A DNA stretch of 64,000 nt from Rhodospirillales bacterium (GTDB lineage Bacteria; Pseudomonadota; Alphaproteobacteria; Micavibrionales; Micavibrionaceae). Below the pieces are notes generated by a model. That model saw nothing but the letters and a program-made list of their open reading frames with translations. It did no database searches and was not told the DNA's origin. This document shows, in pieces, positions 50,220 to 59,312 of the stretch. Within the stretch, counting starts at the first letter, position 1; the number at the start of each line of letters is the position of its first letter. The translations under genes and the position numbers were made by a program. The stretch is from contig CP060239.1 in the NCBI GenBank assembly GCA_023898785.1, forward strand, positions 1,488,001 through 1,552,000. The letters run 5' to 3'.

Positions 50220-51911
50220 TTAGACTTCTCCCAATTCCTCCGCCACAACGTCCTTCCGGCTGAGCTTTCCGATCATGGTTTTGGGCAGCGGCTTATCACG
50301 AAACTCGATTCGTTTGGGCATTTCGATTTTGGAAATTTTTTCGTCCAGAAAGCTTTTCAGATCTTCTGCCGTCAACTCGTGGCCCTCCTTAAGCTTAATC
50401 CAGGCCTTCACGATTTCCCCGCGATTAGGATCAGGCAGCCCCGCAACAATACATTCTTCGACATTGGGATGCTTATAGATTGCTTCTTCAACATGGCGCG
50501 GATAAACGTTGTAGCCGTTGGTTATAATGAGATCTTTGATCCGATCAACAATATAAGTATACCCCCGCTCATCCATATATGCGATATCACCGGTATGCAG
50601 GCGCAGCCCGCCATCATCCGTAGGGCGCAGTACATTTGCCGTTTCGTTTGGACGCTTGAAATAGCCCTTCATCACCTGCGGCCCGCGGATGCAGACCTCG
50701 CCACGCTCCCCCAAAACCATCGGCGTCGTTTGATCATCCGGATCGATAATCTCGATAATGGTTTGCGGCAGGGGTAAACCAATGGAACCGGCCACATTTT
50801 CACCAAACGGCGGATTAACGGTAGCAACAGGAGAAGACTCGGTCAGACCATACCCTTCCACAACCGTACATCCCGTCTTTGTTTCGAATTTTTTCTTAAC
50901 TTCAACAGGCAGCGGTGCACCGCCGGAAATACAAAAATCCAGCGAAGACAGGTCGAAATTTTTGAGCTTTGGATGGTTGTTGATGGCGCTGAAAATCGCC
51001 GGAACGCCGCACATATAGTTCGGTTTTTTCTTTTGGATAATATCGAGCGTATCATTCAGATCAAATCGCGGGATGGTCACGATTTCCATGCCGGCCAGCA
51101 CAGCCATATTCAAACAAACCGTCATGGCAAACACGTGGAAAAACGGTAACACGGCAAGCATTTTTTCATGCCCTTGCGGATCAGGAAAATTGGCATAGGC
51201 CTGCACAGCGTTGGCATAAATATTCATATGGGTCAGCATCGCCGCCTTGGGCGTGCCGGTCGTACCGCCGGTATATTGCAACACGGCTATATCTTCGAGC
51301 GGGTTGATTTCGACAGGTTTTACCTGCCCGTCATTTTTGAGAAAATCCCCTAGCAAAATAATGCGCGGTGAAGCTTCAAGCCGGGCAATATCCTTGCTTT
51401 TCACGATGGGAAAAAGCAGATTTTTTGGAAAAGGAAGATAGTCCGTAAATGTCCCGACAATCAGCGTACTCAGCCGCGTATCGGACAGCATTTCTTCCAT
51501 CTTGTCCATGAGCATCGCCAGATCGAGCGTGACCATGATGTCGGTTTCACTGTCCTCGATTTGGGCGGCGAGTTCATCACGTGCGTAGAGTGGGTTGAAA
51601 TTGACCACCGTTCCACCGGTTTTAAGAATGCCATAATAGGCAATCAGCGAGAGCGGGCAGTTGGGTAGGAATAAACCAACTTTTGCGCCCTTGGTTACGC
51701 CGAGGGCTTGCAATCCGGCAGCAAATTTATTTACGGCAGCATGCAACGCGGCCCAGTCATATGTTTTACCCAGAAAGTCAAAAGCCTGCGTATTTGGTGA
51801 GCGCGCCGCCGTTTGGTCGAAGACTTCCGTCATCAGACCCGGAGAAATCTCCATATGCCAGTCCGGCTTTGGTGGATAGGTTTCGAGCCAAGGATAGTTC
51901 TGTTCAGTCAT
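50220..51911 (-). CDS. fadD: Long-chain fatty acid-CoA ligase
   Basis: FadD activates fatty acids to acyl-CoA for the beta-oxidation genes found 15-22 kb to the left. The ANL signature motifs are present: the phosphate loop LQYTGGTTGTPKAAMLTH, GYGLTESSPVA, HTGDIAYMDERGY with the FACS region, and the C-terminal lysine in PKRIEFRDKPLPKTMIGKL. At 563 residues it is full length. ATG 51911 (MTEQNYPW) fits the family; the frame is open to 51929. It is monocistronic and divergent from the cold-shock gene. Confidence 0.94.
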   Translation of the reverse strand: MTEQNYPWLETYPPKPDWHMEISPGLMTEVFDQTAARSPNTQAFDFLGKTYDWAALHAAVNKFAAGLQALGVTKGAKVGLFLPNCPLSLIAYYGILKTGGTVVNFNPLYARDELAAQIEDSETDIMVTLDLAMLMDKMEEMLSDTRLSTLIVGTFTDYLPFPKNLLFPIVKSKDIARLEASPRIILLGDFLKNDGQVKPVEINPLEDIAVLQYTGGTTGTPKAAMLTHMNIYANAVQAYANFPDPQGHEKMLAVLPFFHVFAMTVCLNMAVLAGMEIVTIPRFDLNDTLDIIQKKKPNYMCGVPAIFSAINNHPKLKNFDLSSLDFCISGGAPLPVEVKKKFETKTGCTVVEGYGLTESSPVATVNPPFGENVAGSIGLPLPQTIIEIIDPDDQTTPMVLGERGEVCIRGPQVMKGYFKRPNETANVLRPTDDGGLRLHTGDIAYMDERGYTYIVDRIKDLIITNGYNVYPRHVEEAIYKHPNVEECIVAGLPDPNRGEIVKAWIKLKEGHELTAEDLKSFLDEKISKIEMPKRIEFRDKPLPKTMIGKLSRKDVVAEELGEV

Positions 51912-52093
51912 GAGCATACCTGTGTGCAAAAATCACACTTTAATTATAACTGTTTTTCGCAAGGCTTTCTATGCGTTATGCAATATTGGCTGGTTCTTAG
52001 AAAAAACATAACCTTTATGGTTGTATTCAATTTTATAAAACAAGCCTCTAGATTTTTACTAAAAGATATAGCACACTATATTTGGGTTTGTTC

Positions 52094-52111
52094 CTAAGCC
52101 TGTCCGCTTAG
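52094..52111 (+). promoter_or_regulatory. Hairpin in the cold-shock gene leader
   Basis: CTAAGC and GCTTAG flank a six-base loop 35 bases before the start of the double cold-shock gene. The 234-base AT-rich region between fadD and this gene would give a long leader, as cold-shock genes often have. Confidence 0.35.
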
Positions 52112-52145
52112 TCTTAGTTATTGTGTTAATTTGGAGAATTCCCCA

Positions 52146-52655
52146 TTGTCTGCCACGCAGAGTGACCTTCGTCCTGAAGGTGAACTTCAACCGATTAAAA
52201 TGCATCTGAAATGGTTTAACGGAACCAAGGGATTTGGTTTTGTTGTACCCGAGGATGAAAGCTTTGACGCGTTTGTGCATATCACGACTCTTCAAGAGGC
52301 AGGTCTGCACGCACTGGGTGAAGGTGCCATTTTGATGTGCACATTATTCGATGGTCCCAAAGGCAAGCAGGTTCAGGATGTAATTGAAGTGATCGAGTCC
52401 GGCAGCGTTAATCTGATGCCCGAGGAAATCGGTGAAGACGGTACGTTTTCGCTAGGCGGGCTTGTAAAATGGTACAAACCGGAAAAAGGCTTCGGCTTTA
52501 TCATTCCCGACGATGGCATGAAGGATGTCTTCATCCATAAAACGCTGCTTGACAAGCTGGAAATGGAAGATCTCGAAGCCGGCCAGCGCGTTAAGGTGCG
52601 CCTGAAAGTTGTCGATAAAGGCCGCGAAGCAGTCGATATAGAAATTATTCGGTAA
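52146..52655 (+). CDS. Double cold-shock-domain protein
   Basis: The 169-residue protein has two cold-shock domains, each with the RNA-binding pattern KGFGFVVPED (about residues 24-33) and KGFGFIIPDD (about 115-124) and the FVHI/FIHK motif. Tandem CSD proteins of this kind bind RNA or single-stranded DNA and are typical of Alphaproteobacteria. The start is TTG 52146: GGAG lies nine bases before it, and no ATG fits. An alternative TTG at 52131 lacks a ribosome-binding site. Confidence 0.9.
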   Translation: MSATQSDLRPEGELQPIKMHLKWFNGTKGFGFVVPEDESFDAFVHITTLQEAGLHALGEGAILMCTLFDGPKGKQVQDVIEVIESGSVNLMPEEIGEDGTFSLGGLVKWYKPEKGFGFIIPDDGMKDVFIHKTLLDKLEMEDLEAGQRVKVRLKVVDKGREAVDIEIIR

Positions 52656-52678
52656 AAATCGTAAATCTCAATCATATA

Positions 52679-52705
52679 AAAAAGGGCGCTTTTTTCGCGC
52701 CCTTT
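52679..52705 (-). terminator. Terminator between the cold-shock gene and gcrA
   Basis: AAAGGGCGC and GCGCCCTTT form a perfect nine-base-pair stem with a seven-base loop. On the minus strand a T6 run follows, so it fits gcrA best; on the plus strand it may also stop the cold-shock gene. Confidence 0.85.
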
Positions 52706-52728
52706 GTCATTCATACATAAAGCTGAAG

Positions 52729-53223
52729 TTATTTTGCAGCGGCTTGTTTTACGATTTCGAGATCTTCCTGAGAGATATCCTCTTTTGCCGCTTCTTCTTC
52801 AGCCTTAAGAATGCGATTACGGGTCGCAGCCTGATAAGCGACCTTGGCGTGCTCGGAGCAGTAAGGCAGGCCGGCAATGTTCGCATGCCCGCAAAAGCCG
52901 AAACTTTCATCACGCGGATCGCCAAAAGGCCAGCGACATTGATTGGGTTTGAGATCAACAAGCGGAACGCCTTGGCGGTTATCCTGCGCGGCAGCTTTTT
53001 GAATTTTTCTTTCGGGTGCTGCTACGGTCGGTTGTGATTTTACCGGAGCGGGTTTTTTATTTTGCTGAATAGGAGAAACGCGGTTGGAAAGTTTTAAGCG
53101 GTGCGCTTTACCGATAACGGCATTGCGCGTAACGCCACCAAGTTCCTTAGCGATTTCTGCGGCTGTCTTTCCTTCGCCCCAGAGTTTCGTCAGCAACTCA
53201 ACGCGTTCATCAGTCCAACTCAT
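52729..53223 (-). CDS. gcrA: GcrA cell-cycle regulator
   Basis: The 164-residue protein begins MSWTDERVELLTKLWGEGKT, the conserved GcrA DNA-binding helix-turn-helix, with GGVTRNAVIGKAHRL (about residues 27-41). The C-terminal part has the zinc-like CRWPFGDP and CGHANIAGLPYCSEH. GcrA works with CcrM methylation (GANTC) and sigma-70 to drive S-phase genes. ATG 53223 starts the conserved domain. It is diagnostic of Alphaproteobacteria. Confidence 0.93.
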   Translation of the reverse strand: MSWTDERVELLTKLWGEGKTAAEIAKELGGVTRNAVIGKAHRLKLSNRVSPIQQNKKPAPVKSQPTVAAPERKIQKAAAQDNRQGVPLVDLKPNQCRWPFGDPRDESFGFCGHANIAGLPYCSEHAKVAYQAATRNRILKAEEEAAKEDISQEDLEIVKQAAAK

Positions 53224-53382
53224 GCTTTTTTCTCCCACTGGCGCTTGCACCAGATAAGTCACTGATACAAAACATTAAAATTAACTCGATTTTCTCTAGA
53301 GACTGCAGTCTATCAGCAGCGAATCATTTTGGTCAAATTATGATGAGAAAAAAAATGCGTTATCCACATCCTGAATTTATTT

Positions 53383-54294
53383 TCAGGAAAGAAGCCTCAT
53401 TTCTCGCAAATTTTCGCTGCGCTCAGCCCATTTTTCTTCCACTTTGACAAAGAGTTTGAGGTGGACAGGCATGCCAAAAATATCCTGCATTTCTTCACGG
53501 GCAGCCTTTCCGATTTGTTTAATGCGCGTCCCGCCTTTTCCTAGCACAATCGCCTTTTGACTATCGCGTTCAACGAACACAAGCTGGGTAATTTTGATGC
53601 TGCCATTATCAAACTCTTCCCATGTTTCAGTCTGAACCATCGCGGAGTAGGGCAGTTCCTTATGAAGCTGGTTAAAGATTTTTTCGCGGGTAATTTCCGC
53701 CGCCATCATACGCATCGGCAGGTCGGTAATCTGATCTTCATCATACATCCACGGCCCCGGTTTAAGTTCGGCGGCGAGATGATCCAGCAGCTCTTTCGTG
53801 CCCTGACCTTTCAGAGACGAAACCATAAAAGTGGCTGCATAATCAAAAGCATCGTTAAAGCTTGTTGCCAAAGCCAACAGGTCCGGCTTGTGAACCTTGT
53901 CGGTTTTATTGAGCACCAGAATAACGGGCTTATTTTTAGGAAGCTTTTTGATCAGATTGGCATTTTTGTTGAGCGTATTTTTGCTGGCCGCATCGACGAT
54001 ATGAATGACGCATTCGCTATCTTCCAGTGCATCAAGCGCGGAAGCCACCATCGCTTTCTCCATCGTGCGCGCCCCTCCGGCATCAAAAATGCCCGGCGTA
54101 TCAATGAGAATAATTTGCGCTTGATCATGCAATGCAATTCCCAGAATGCGCGAACGGGTCGTGTGCACCTTGCTGGAAACAATCGAGACTTTCGTGCCGA
54201 CAAGCTGGTTAATCAACGTAGATTTCCCGGCATTGGGAAGGCCCACAACACTCACAAAACCGCAGCGCGTTTCTTCTGATCTGTCAGTGCTCAT
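53383..54294 (-). CDS. era: GTPase Era
   Basis: Era binds 16S rRNA and helps 30S assembly. GTPase motifs are G1 GLPNAGKST (residues 18-26), G3 DTPG, G4 NKTD; the C-terminal KH domain contains VFVERDSQKAIVLGKGG. Length is 303 residues. It overlaps rnc by one base, so RNase III and Era are coupled, the common bacterial pairing. The stop is followed by no clear terminator. Confidence 0.96.
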   Translation of the reverse strand: MSTDRSEETRCGFVSVVGLPNAGKSTLINQLVGTKVSIVSSKVHTTRSRILGIALHDQAQIILIDTPGIFDAGGARTMEKAMVASALDALEDSECVIHIVDAASKNTLNKNANLIKKLPKNKPVILVLNKTDKVHKPDLLALATSFNDAFDYAATFMVSSLKGQGTKELLDHLAAELKPGPWMYDEDQITDLPMRMMAAEITREKIFNQLHKELPYSAMVQTETWEEFDNGSIKITQLVFVERDSQKAIVLGKGGTRIKQIGKAAREEMQDIFGMPVHLKLFVKVEEKWAERSENLREMRLLS

Positions 54295-54974
54295 CAGGAA
54301 ACCCCGCTTTTGCGCTGTTTCATAAATTCACGCGCAGCCTCTTTTTCTGCAAACTGGCGCGACTTGCCTTGCGCGACCACCGGATCAAAACCCTCAACGC
54401 GCAGTTCAATATCAAAGACAGGCGCATGATCGGGCCCGCTTTGGGCTACAATTCTATACTCAGGCAGCCCCAATCCCTGACCTTGTGTCCATTCCTGCAC
54501 TTGTGTTTTGGGGTGCTGGGGCGGCTCTTTCATTACATCAAGGCGGTCTGCCCATAATTTATGGATCAGCTTTTGGCATTTCTCAAAACCGCCGTCGAGA
54601 TATAACGCTCCAATTAATGATTCAAAAATATCGGCCAGGATATTGTCATTTTCCGCCCCACCGGCTTGTGCTTCAGCGTCAGAAAGCGTGATGTAAGCAC
54701 CAAGCTCTAGCTCCTGAGATATTTTTGCCAGAAAAGAGCCCTGCACCAGCGCCGCCAGCCGTTTGGCCAAATCCCCTTCGGGCTCTTTGGGAAAACGCGT
54801 ATAGAGCAGCTCGGCAATCACCAGCCCCAATACGCGGTCACCAAGAAATTCAAGTCGCTCGTAATTATACCCGGCCGCCGCGCTTGAATGGGTAAGCGCG
54901 GCGCGTATCAAATCTTTATCCTGAAAATGATGTGCTATACGGATTTCAAGTTCTGTAACAGGTTTAACACTCAT
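54294..54974 (-). CDS. rnc: Ribonuclease III
   Basis: RNase III cuts double-stranded RNA in rRNA and mRNA processing. The catalytic signature is ERLEFLGDRVLGLVIAE (about residues 39-55) and the second acidic site is DIFESLIGALYLDGG near 113-127. The C-terminal dsRNA-binding domain (about 155-220) ends at AAREFMKQR. It overlaps lepB and era by one base each. Confidence 0.96.
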   Translation of the reverse strand: MSVKPVTELEIRIAHHFQDKDLIRAALTHSSAAAGYNYERLEFLGDRVLGLVIAELLYTRFPKEPEGDLAKRLAALVQGSFLAKISQELELGAYITLSDAEAQAGGAENDNILADIFESLIGALYLDGGFEKCQKLIHKLWADRLDVMKEPPQHPKTQVQEWTQGQGLGLPEYRIVAQSGPDHAPVFDIELRVEGFDPVVAQGKSRQFAEKEAAREFMKQRKSGVS

Positions 54975-55834
54975 TACGACTGGGAATCCTCGGCCTCTGG
55001 CGTCAGGCGCACGGGGTCGATGTCATTGAAAAAACGATTATAACGCAGTGTCCATGGCCACTTCCAGATTTCAAAAAGCTGCGCCTTGCCATTTGTCGAA
55101 AAGAACAAGAAGTCGGCCCGGCCAACAAAATTTTCAAAGGGCACAAAGCCGACAACATTCTGTACGCGGCTGTCTTGTGAATTGTCGCGATTATCGCCCA
55201 TCATAAAATAATGCCCCTCCGGAACGGTATAAACCTGAGTGTTATCAAGCGGCCCGCTATCGCTTTCTTCGAAAATGTCATGAACAACTCCCCCGGGCAG
55301 GGTTTCGATATAATGATACATCGGCGTACCTTCATCTTCGGGCGGCGTACCTTCTTTTATGCCGATAGCTTCGCGCGGAATGAGCTCGCCATTGATGTAA
55401 AGGCGGCCATTGCGAACCTGCACAGTTTCACCGGGCAACCCTACCAGACGCTTGATGTAATCAATGCGTGGATTGCTAGGCAATTTAAAGACAATGACAT
55501 CCCCGCGTTGCGGTTCTTTATCCAACACGCGCCCCTCCAAAGGTGCCAGACCAAAAGGAAAGGAATAGCGGCTATAGCCATAGGCCGGTTTGCTGACGAA
55601 CAGATAATCGCCAACCAGCAAAGTTGGTTTCATGGACCCGGAAGGGATATTAAACGGCTCGAACAAAAAGGTGCGTATTACCAGAGCAAGCAAGACCGCA
55701 ATCATCGCCGTCTTAAAAAGATCAGCCCGCTCTTCCTTGGCTGTTAACGGTGGCTCGCTTCCGTCTGCTCCAACTTTCAGGTTAGGATCAGCGCGCAGGC
55801 TAGCTTCAGAATTTTTAAAATTATCTTGGCTCAT
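54974..55834 (-). CDS. lepB: Signal peptidase I
   Basis: LepB removes signal peptides at the outer face of the inner membrane. One N-terminal helix (about residues 35-55) is followed by the nucleophile Ser in PSGSMKPTLLVGD and the general-base Lys in YIKRLVGLPGE. The GDNRDNSQDSR box (about 215) closes the catalytic core. At 286 residues it is full length. It is the second gene of acpS-lepB-rnc-era. Confidence 0.95.
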   Translation of the reverse strand: MSQDNFKNSEASLRADPNLKVGADGSEPPLTAKEERADLFKTAMIAVLLALVIRTFLFEPFNIPSGSMKPTLLVGDYLFVSKPAYGYSRYSFPFGLAPLEGRVLDKEPQRGDVIVFKLPSNPRIDYIKRLVGLPGETVQVRNGRLYINGELIPREAIGIKEGTPPEDEGTPMYHYIETLPGGVVHDIFEESDSGPLDNTQVYTVPEGHYFMMGDNRDNSQDSRVQNVVGFVPFENFVGRADFLFFSTNGKAQLFEIWKWPWTLRYNRFFNDIDPVRLTPEAEDSQS

Positions 55835-55886
55835 TTTGTATATTCTCGCCCTTCTAAAGCGCTTTTACAGGATTTATGGACCGGAC

Positions 55887-56294
55887 TCAAGCGCTACGCG
55901 CTTCGATGATGACCACAGCTTGAGCAAGCGGCGGTTCATCACTCAAAGCCAGATGGATAAATGTTTCATGCCCGCCGGGAGTGATAGCCGCCAGACGTTT
56001 TTGTGCCGCGCCGCTGAGCTGTATCCGTGGTTCACCTCTTTCGCCCGTAACGACGCCAATGTCTTTCATGGTAATGCCACCGGAGAAACCGGAGCCAAGC
56101 GCTTTGGCAACGGCTTCCTTAGCGGCAAAACGCTTGGCATAGGCGGCAATATGCCCGCCGCCTGAGCGCCGCGCCTCGGCTGTCTCACGCTCATGGGCGG
56201 TAAAGCAGCGCTCTATAAAGCGCGTCTCGAAACGCGCCATGAGTTCCTGAACACGGTTTATATCAATCAGATCGTTGCCTATGCCAATGATCAT
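55887..56294 (-). CDS. acpS: Holo-[acyl-carrier-protein] synthase
   Basis: AcpS transfers 4'-phosphopantetheine to ACP. GIGNDLIDINRV (residues 4-15, metal-binding Asp) and FAAKEAVAKALG (about 60-71) are the family motifs. The 135-residue length fits. It lies 52 bases upstream of lepB in the conserved acpS-lepB-rnc-era cluster. pdxJ, often upstream in this class, is replaced here by a DUF2062 gene. Confidence 0.94.
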   Translation of the reverse strand: MIIGIGNDLIDINRVQELMARFETRFIERCFTAHERETAEARRSGGGHIAAYAKRFAAKEAVAKALGSGFSGGITMKDIGVVTGERGEPRIQLSGAAQKRLAAITPGGHETFIHLALSDEPPLAQAVVIIEARSA

Positions 56295-56305
56295 AGAGGT
56301 GTACC

Positions 56306-56890
56306 TTATTTTTTCTGCCCGGTAACTTCCCGTGCAACCTTATGCAAACGGTTTTCCCGCGCTTTTTTACGGGCCGCCTGTGCACTGCCGACTAAACGAT
56401 AAAACAAACTGTATGTGAGCGGAACAGTAAGTGCCCCCAGTAAATAACCGCCAACAAACCACGGCGCGAATATCCGATAAGGTTCACTTTTTATCAGGTC
56501 CCAGATAACCCAGAAATCAGCGTGTTCAGGCAGCGCCGCTTCGGCAGGCAAGCCCAAAAGCTGAAATATAAACGAGCCCAATGAAATAGCCGCCCACCAC
56601 ATAAACGGGAAAGTCCAAGGGTTTCCCGCAAAAGTACCAATGAGCGCCGCCAAAAAATTAGCGCGCAAGACATAGGCCAGAAATCCGGCCTGTACAAAAT
56701 GCGTACCTAAAATAGGCGTAAAGGAAATAGCCACGCCAATAGCCAGCCCGAAAGCGATTTTCTGGGTGCTGTCAGAAAGCCTGACCACCCGGTGCTTTGT
56801 ATAATGCGCCGCCCTAACCCAGCCCATACTTGGCCAGAACAGTTCTCTGATATTTTGTAAAACTGTACGTGGCGTTCGCCGTTTAAACAT
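56306..56890 (-). CDS. DUF2062 membrane protein
   Basis: The 194-residue protein has two to three hydrophobic helices (about 45-75, 85-115, 150-175) and the family pattern IAFGLAIGVAISFTPILGTH ... RANFLAALIGTFAGNPWTFPF. The function is unknown, possibly envelope-related. It starts the acpS-lepB-rnc-era transcript or precedes it by 11 bases. Confidence 0.88.
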   Translation of the reverse strand: MFKRRTPRTVLQNIRELFWPSMGWVRAAHYTKHRVVRLSDSTQKIAFGLAIGVAISFTPILGTHFVQAGFLAYVLRANFLAALIGTFAGNPWTFPFMWWAAISLGSFIFQLLGLPAEAALPEHADFWVIWDLIKSEPYRIFAPWFVGGYLLGALTVPLTYSLFYRLVGSAQAARKKARENRLHKVAREVTGQKK

Positions 56891-56971
56891 TTATAGAGGC
56901 CGTCATTTACGTTGTAAGGTTTTCAGCTTATTATCACGAAGATTCAGCATTAGAAAGATGAAGGCAATCTC

Positions 56972-57487
56972 ATGAATATTCAAGACCACATTCGCACTAT
57001 TCCTGATTTTCCCAAGCCGGGGATTAATTTCTATGACATTGCGACTTTGCTGGCCAACCCATCGGCATGGCGTGAAACCATCGCACGGCTTCACCGTTTA
57101 ACGGAGGATTATCAGCCGGATTTGCTGATGGGCATTGAATCGCGGGGGTTTTTGGTGGCCGCGCCGCTGGCCTATGAGATGGGCTGTGGTTTTGGCATGG
57201 TACGCAAGCACGGCAAGTTACCGGGCCAAACGTTGGCGCATGGTTACGCGCTTGAATATGGCGAAGATATTATAGAAATCCAGCCGGATCTGATTCCCGC
57301 AGGCTCCAAGGTTGTATTGGTTGATGATTTGCTGGCAACCGGCGGCACGATGCAGGCGGCTGAAATATTGCTGCATAAGGCCGGCGCGCATGTTGTGGCA
57401 AATTTATGCATCATTGAGCTAGAGGGTCTTAACGGGCGCGATAAACTCACAGCACCCCTGGAATCGGTTATTCGCTGTCCAGCATAG
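56972..57487 (+). CDS. apt: Adenine phosphoribosyltransferase
   Basis: Apt salvages adenine to AMP with PRPP. The PRPP loop is VVLVDDLLATGGTMQAA (about residues 110-126), and MGIESRGFLVAAPLAYEMG matches the family. The 171-residue length is normal. It is monocistronic and divergent from the DUF2062 gene. Confidence 0.95.
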   Translation: MNIQDHIRTIPDFPKPGINFYDIATLLANPSAWRETIARLHRLTEDYQPDLLMGIESRGFLVAAPLAYEMGCGFGMVRKHGKLPGQTLAHGYALEYGEDIIEIQPDLIPAGSKVVLVDDLLATGGTMQAAEILLHKAGAHVVANLCIIELEGLNGRDKLTAPLESVIRCPA

Positions 57488-57512
57488 ATTGTTTTTTGAT
57501 TTTAGCCTCTTC

Positions 57513-59309
57513 CTACGAATCTCCTTGTTCAAAGAAAATAAGCAGGTCCTGTTCTTCGAATTTCTCGAGGCTCTCAGGCTGACGAAGATCAAGCCGTCCT
57601 TTTTGTGTGATATATCCGACGATTTTTAAATTGCCCTCTTCAATGCGCTGCTGAAACTGAATACGGTTTTCTTCCTGCCCGGCGCGGCTGGCACGAAAGC
57701 GCCATCCTTGCATATAATCGCCGGCAATATCCCAATAATCCATATCGGCTTGCCCAAAGGTGCGTCCGCGAATGGTGTGGGCAATTTTGCGGCGCTCATG
57801 CTCGTTTTCTTCATGCGGCAAAAATTGATAGACCTTGTCGCGGCCAAATTCATGAATAAACATATTGCAAATCAGCGCGTTATAGGCTGGGTTATTACTA
57901 ACAGCCAACAAAGTATTATAACGCGCAAGCTCAAGATGATATTCAGTTTCTTCAGACAGAATTTCTCCATAATATGTAGGAATATCCGACAAACGAGCCT
58001 CACGTAAGGCGTGCCAGTTTTTATCGGCGATCATAACATCGACGTCACGGCCTTTAAGCATCTTTGCAAATTGCACCGCCCACTCAGAGGCTCCAACGAT
58101 AATCAAACTGTCCTTGCCCGTATAGGCAAGCTTCAGTTTTTGGGCGACCGGCTTGGCGCTCAGACCGTGAGCAAAAACGGTGAACAGCACAATAGCGAAG
58201 GCCAGCGCAAGAATTTGCTCCCCGTCCTGATAGCCGATGCCGACCATATATGGCCCAAGAACCCCGGCCACTGCGGCGCAGACAATCCCGCGCGGCGCGA
58301 TCCAGCCGGTAAGGATCACTTCCTGCCAGCTCATTTTCGTGCCAATACTTGAAGCCAGCAATGTCAACGGACGGATCACAAAGAGCAACATTGCGATAAA
58401 CGCAAAGCCGCGCCAGTCAATAGAAAAGAGAATGGCCGGATCGATTTTGGTGGTCAGCAATATAAACACGCCTGAAACCAGCATAATCGAGATGGTCTCT
58501 TTAAATTTTTTAAGCTCTTCAATCGAGCTTATGCCCATATTGGCCAGCGCCACACCCAAAATGGTTACGCCAATCAGGCCGAAATCATGCTCAATCGAAT
58601 TACAGATTACAAAATAAATCAGTGCGGTAGAGAGCAAAGCGGTCGGCTTAAGATATTCGGGAACCACATCATGGTTAAACAACCATGACAGCGAATAGGC
58701 AATTGCCACGCCGAAAAACGTAATCATGATGATCGCCAGAACAGTGCTGGTAAAAAATTCGGATAAGGCTACATTTTCAAGCGCCTGAAGGCGAAAAAAC
58801 TCATAGCATAAAACAGCTAATACCGCGCCGATAGGGTCGTTGATAATCCCTTCCCATTTCAGGATGGAGGCCGGGCGTTCTTTTAAATGCGCGTTTTTCA
58901 GCAGCGGCATGATTACGGTCGGGCCGGTGACAATCAAAAGCGCGCCAAAGGTCAGCGCAACAGGCAGGCTTAACCCCGCAACGTAATGTCCTGCCAGCGT
59001 TGTCAAAAGCCACGCCACGGGCGCGCCGACCAAAATCACCTGGCGGATGGAGGCACGCGCCTCGCGGATTTCCTTGAAATTGAGATTGAGCGCACCTTCA
59101 AACAGAATAATCCCCACGGCCAGGGATATAACAGGGTTTAACAAATCACCGAGCAGGGTTTCGGGTTGAACGAGGTTCAAAGTAGGGCCGGCCAAAAAAC
59201 CGCCGATAAGCAAAAACACAATCGCCGGGGTTTTTAACCGCCAGCCCAACCATTGAGCGGCAATACTGAAAAACGCAATCCATGCGATTTGGGAAAGGAT
59301 ATCGTACAT
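57513..59309 (-). CDS. CPA1-type cation/proton antiporter with RCK domain
   Basis: The 598-residue protein has about 12 membrane helices with the antiporter core (GPTVIMPLLKNAHLK and the charged ILKWEGIINDPIGA) and a cytoplasmic Rossmann-type RCK/TrkA-N domain (LIIVGASEWAVQFAKML, about 405-421) with a final C-terminal part. It should exchange Na+ or K+ for H+ and be gated by a nucleotide or redox ligand. It is three bases downstream of rsh and may be on the same transcript. Confidence 0.87.
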   Translation of the reverse strand: MYDILSQIAWIAFFSIAAQWLGWRLKTPAIVFLLIGGFLAGPTLNLVQPETLLGDLLNPVISLAVGIILFEGALNLNFKEIREARASIRQVILVGAPVAWLLTTLAGHYVAGLSLPVALTFGALLIVTGPTVIMPLLKNAHLKERPASILKWEGIINDPIGAVLAVLCYEFFRLQALENVALSEFFTSTVLAIIMITFFGVAIAYSLSWLFNHDVVPEYLKPTALLSTALIYFVICNSIEHDFGLIGVTILGVALANMGISSIEELKKFKETISIMLVSGVFILLTTKIDPAILFSIDWRGFAFIAMLLFVIRPLTLLASSIGTKMSWQEVILTGWIAPRGIVCAAVAGVLGPYMVGIGYQDGEQILALAFAIVLFTVFAHGLSAKPVAQKLKLAYTGKDSLIIVGASEWAVQFAKMLKGRDVDVMIADKNWHALREARLSDIPTYYGEILSEETEYHLELARYNTLLAVSNNPAYNALICNMFIHEFGRDKVYQFLPHEENEHERRKIAHTIRGRTFGQADMDYWDIAGDYMQGWRFRASRAGQEENRIQFQQRIEEGNLKIVGYITQKGRLDLRQPESLEKFEEQDLLIFFEQGDS

Positions 59310-59312
59310 ATT